Part shown: piece by piece, positions 6,801 through 8,686 of the stretch | Position numbering within the stretch: position 1 is the first letter of the stretch | Layout: each line of letters starts with the position of its first letter | Source: Rhodospirillaceae bacterium UBA6608 | GTDB taxonomy: Bacteria; Pseudomonadota; Alphaproteobacteria; Rhodospirillales_A; Casp-alpha2 | DNA: 8,686 nt | NCBI GenBank assembly: GCA_002433335.1 | Contig: DJHY01000152.1 | Span: 1-8,686, forward strand | Direction of reading: 5' to 3' | Made by a program: the position numbers and the translations under genes | Notes under the pieces: generated by a model | Seen by the model: the letters and a program-made list of their open reading frames with translations, nothing else | Database searches by the model: none | Told to the model about the DNA's origin: nothing

Positions 6801-8686
6801 TCAATTCCGTTTCAACGGATCGAAGATCGGCAGGATTACCCGAACCGTGGTCCCGCGCCCGACGCGGCTGTCGATCTGCAATTCCCCGCCATGGGCTTCG
6901 GCCAGCGCCTTGGCGATGGGCAGGCCCAGGCCCGTACCCAATTGGGCGATATGGGGATCGGAATGCAATTGTTGGAACGGCTCGATGACCCGCGCCAGCT
7001 TTTCGTCGGGGATGCCCTTGCCGGTGTCCGAGACCTCCAGGATATGACGGCCCGGCTCGTCCCGCGCGCCCAGGGTCACCAAGCCCCCCGGCGGCGTGAA
7101 CTTAACGGCGTTGAATAACAGGTTCAGGATCACCTGTTTGATCGCCCGCTCATCGACGAACAGTTGCGACATGCCTTCTTCGACCTTGATGTCGAAATAG
7201 ATTTGGTTGCAATCGATGGCCCCGGTCACGACGCGCAGGCAATCATCGAACACGGCTTGGATATCGACCGGCGAGCGGTTCAGGGTATTGCGCCCGGCTT
7301 CGATCTTCGACAGGTCCAGGATGTCGTCGACCAGGGACAACAGATGGCGGCTCGAATGCATGATGTCGCCGGCGTATTCCTGATACTTGTCCGAACCGAT
7401 CGGGCCGAAGTACTGCCGCGTGATCATTTCGGAAAATCCGATGATCGCGTTCAGGGGCGTGCGCAACTCATGGCTCATCGAGGCCAGGAAGTGCGATTTC
7501 GCCTTGTTCGCCTGTTCGGCTTCCATCTTGGCGGAGTACAGATTTTCCAGGACCAGGTTGTACTGCCGGGCGATGTCGCCGATGTCGGAATTGGGCTCGA
7601 CCGGGATCGGGCGGGAATAGTCGCCGGTCAGGCGCTGGACTTCCATGGACTGCAGGATGTCCAACTGCTCGGTCGACTGATTGTGCTCGCTGACGTTCAG
7701 GCCGATGCGTTCCGCCTCGGCCGAAACCCGCAGCGGAACGAACCGGTTGATGACCGACAACAGGATGTAGCTGCCGCCGAAGGCCCAAATGGCGGCGGTC
7801 AGGACGCCGGTCCCCTGGGAGATGAACTGTTCCCAACGGGTCAGGCCCGTGCCCAGCGCGTCCAAGTCGCCCAGGAACGCAATGGCCATGGTGCCCCAGA
7901 TGCCGGCAACACCATGGACGGGAAAGGCATAGACGACGTCGTCGATCCTGAGCCGGTCCAACAGCAACGACGTCACCACGCAAAGCCCGCCGCCGACGGC
8001 CCCCAACAGGACCGCGCCGGGGGTCGAGACGCAATGCGCGGCGGGGGTGATCGCAACCAGTCCCGCCAGCGCGCCGTTAAGCATCGTGGGCACGTCCAGC
8101 GTCTTCATCGTGATTGGGCCGATCAGCATCGCGCCCAATCCGCCGAAGGCCCCGGCGATCACGGTGTTAAGAACGACGTGTGGAACCTTGGCGCTGGCAG
8201 CCAGCGTGCTGCCGCCGTTGAACCCGATCCAGCCAACCCAGATGATGAACACGCCCAACGCCGCCAGGGGCAGGGAGTGGCTGCGGAACGGCGTACCCGT
8301 CCCATCGAACCGACCGGTTCGCGGCCCGATGATCAACACGGCGGCAAGGCTGACCCATCCGGCGACCGAATGGACGACCGTGCCACCGGCGAAATCGACA
8401 AATCCCAGCGCCGCTAGCCAACCCGGATCGCCGCCGAACGCGCCGCCCCAAGCCCAATGGCCGAACAGCGGGTATATCGGTAAGGCGACGACGAGGCTGA
8501 TCAGGAGGTAACCCGTATAGCGCGCGCGTTCGGCGATGGCGCCGGACACGATGGTCGTTGCCGTCCCGCAGAACATCAACTGGAATACGAAGAAGGTGGC
8601 CGACTTGGGGTCGGTCATGGAGAACAGGAAGGCTTCCGTCCCGACCAACCCATTGTGGCTGGCCCCGAACATCAGGCCGAAGCCGA
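6801..8686 (-). CDS. Ammonium transporter-histidine kinase fusion (Amt-type ammonium sensor), N-terminus missing
   Basis: The frame runs off the right edge; codons before the internal ATG at 8672 read GFGL, completing the Amt motif GFGLMFGASHNGLVG. Residue numbers count from that ATG (623 residues). Residues 1-315 are the Amt channel from early helices to the end: AIAERARY (45-52), HWAWGG (72-77), DFAGGTVVH (93-101), WIGFNGG (148-154) and FPVHGVAGIWG (250-260). The AmtB equivalents of D160, H168, H318, W148 and F215 are all present. SAEAERIGLNVSEH (317-330) matches the conserved Amt cytoplasmic tail. A HAMP-like or coiled linker (about 340-390) leads to a kinase: H-box SHELRTPLNAI with H401, N-box NLLFNAVKF (517-525), G1 DTGKGIP (549-555), F-box FQQL and G2 GTGLGLPIA (579-587). 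There is no C-terminal receiver domain. It resembles the Ks-Amt5 sensor class and should sit in the inner membrane, sensing ammonium and phosphorylating an unseen regulator. Confidence 0.95.
   Translation of the reverse strand, partial: GFGLMFGASHNGLVGTEAFLFSMTDPKSATFFVFQLMFCGTATTIVSGAIAERARYTGYLLISLVVALPIYPLFGHWAWGGAFGGDPGWLAALGFVDFAGGTVVHSVAGWVSLAAVLIIGPRTGRFDGTGTPFRSHSLPLAALGVFIIWVGWIGFNGGSTLAASAKVPHVVLNTVIAGAFGGLGAMLIGPITMKTLDVPTMLNGALAGLVAITPAAHCVSTPGAVLLGAVGGGLCVVTSLLLDRLRIDDVVYAFPVHGVAGIWGTMAIAFLGDLDALGTGLTRWEQFISQGTGVLTAAIWAFGGSYILLSVINRFVPLRVSAEAERIGLNVSEHNQSTEQLDILQSMEVQRLTGDYSRPIPVEPNSDIGDIARQYNLVLENLYSAKMEAEQANKAKSHFLASMSHELRTPLNAIIGFSEMITRQYFGPIGSDKYQEYAGDIMHSSRHLLSLVDDILDLSKIEAGRNTLNRSPVDIQAVFDDCLRVVTGAIDCNQIYFDIKVEEGMSQLFVDERAIKQVILNLLFNAVKFTPPGGLVTLGARDEPGRHILEVSDTGKGIPDEKLARVIEPFQQLHSDPHIAQLGTGLGLPIAKALAEAHGGELQIDSRVGRGTTVRVILPIFDPLKRN

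Noticed and set aside
6806..6819. Inverted repeat TCCGTT/AACGGA just after the lysR stop, as a terminator
   Set aside because: The stem is only about 5 bp with a tight loop, lies in the kinase coding end, and has no T-run on either strand.
7164..8417. 417-codon open frame on the + strand opposite the Amt-kinase gene
   Set aside because: The opposite strand encodes an unmistakable Amt-kinase with all motifs. The antisense product is rich in Arg, Asp, Gly and Gln without domain motifs, as expected from GC-biased third positions.

Overview
The window looks like chromosomal DNA of a GC-rich alphaproteobacterium, probably of the Rhodospirillales type. The reasons are strong third-position G/C bias in every real gene, long antisense shadow frames, a Bug/TTT-type transporter, and an Amt-histidine kinase fusion. 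The taxonomic guess is an inference; no rRNA or tRNA is present. There are seven protein genes, two of them cut by the window edges, and almost no spare DNA.

Left edge (1-245, +): the C-terminal end of a drug-efflux-type MFS permease, converging on the next gene with only 11 nt between the stop codons. A hairpin sits at this junction.

Centre (257-5808, -): a four-gene unit read right to left as tctB-tctA-tctC-DUF3604. tctB and tctA overlap by ATGA, and tctC follows 56 nt later. A 181-nt gap holding two inverted repeats then leads to a 737-residue DUF3604 (PHP-like) protein. The first three genes encode a complete tripartite tricarboxylate-type transporter: small membrane subunit, large membrane subunit and periplasmic binding protein. 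The fourth is a probable metal-dependent enzyme that may act on the imported compound. A LysR-type regulator (5928-6791, +) is transcribed divergently. The short AT-rich region between lysR and tctB carries a perfect TATAAT on the operon side and a chain of helically phased ATAG/CTAT half-sites, so the regulator probably controls both the operon and itself. The simplest reading is a self-contained uptake and processing cassette for an unidentified organic acid-like compound.

Right edge (6801-8686, -): converging on lysR with a 9-nt gap is a gene whose product is most of an ammonium transporter fused to a histidine kinase. It resembles the ammonium sensor/transducer class (Ks-Amt5 type). The N-terminus lies outside the window and no response regulator is visible. 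It appears unrelated to the transporter cassette.

The most interesting items are the Amt-kinase fusion, the DUF3604 enzyme with an altered first metal motif (GDTQ where the family usually has GDLH) linked to an orphan TTT transporter, and the phased operator in the divergent promoter. I saw no mobile element, CRISPR array or RNA gene.
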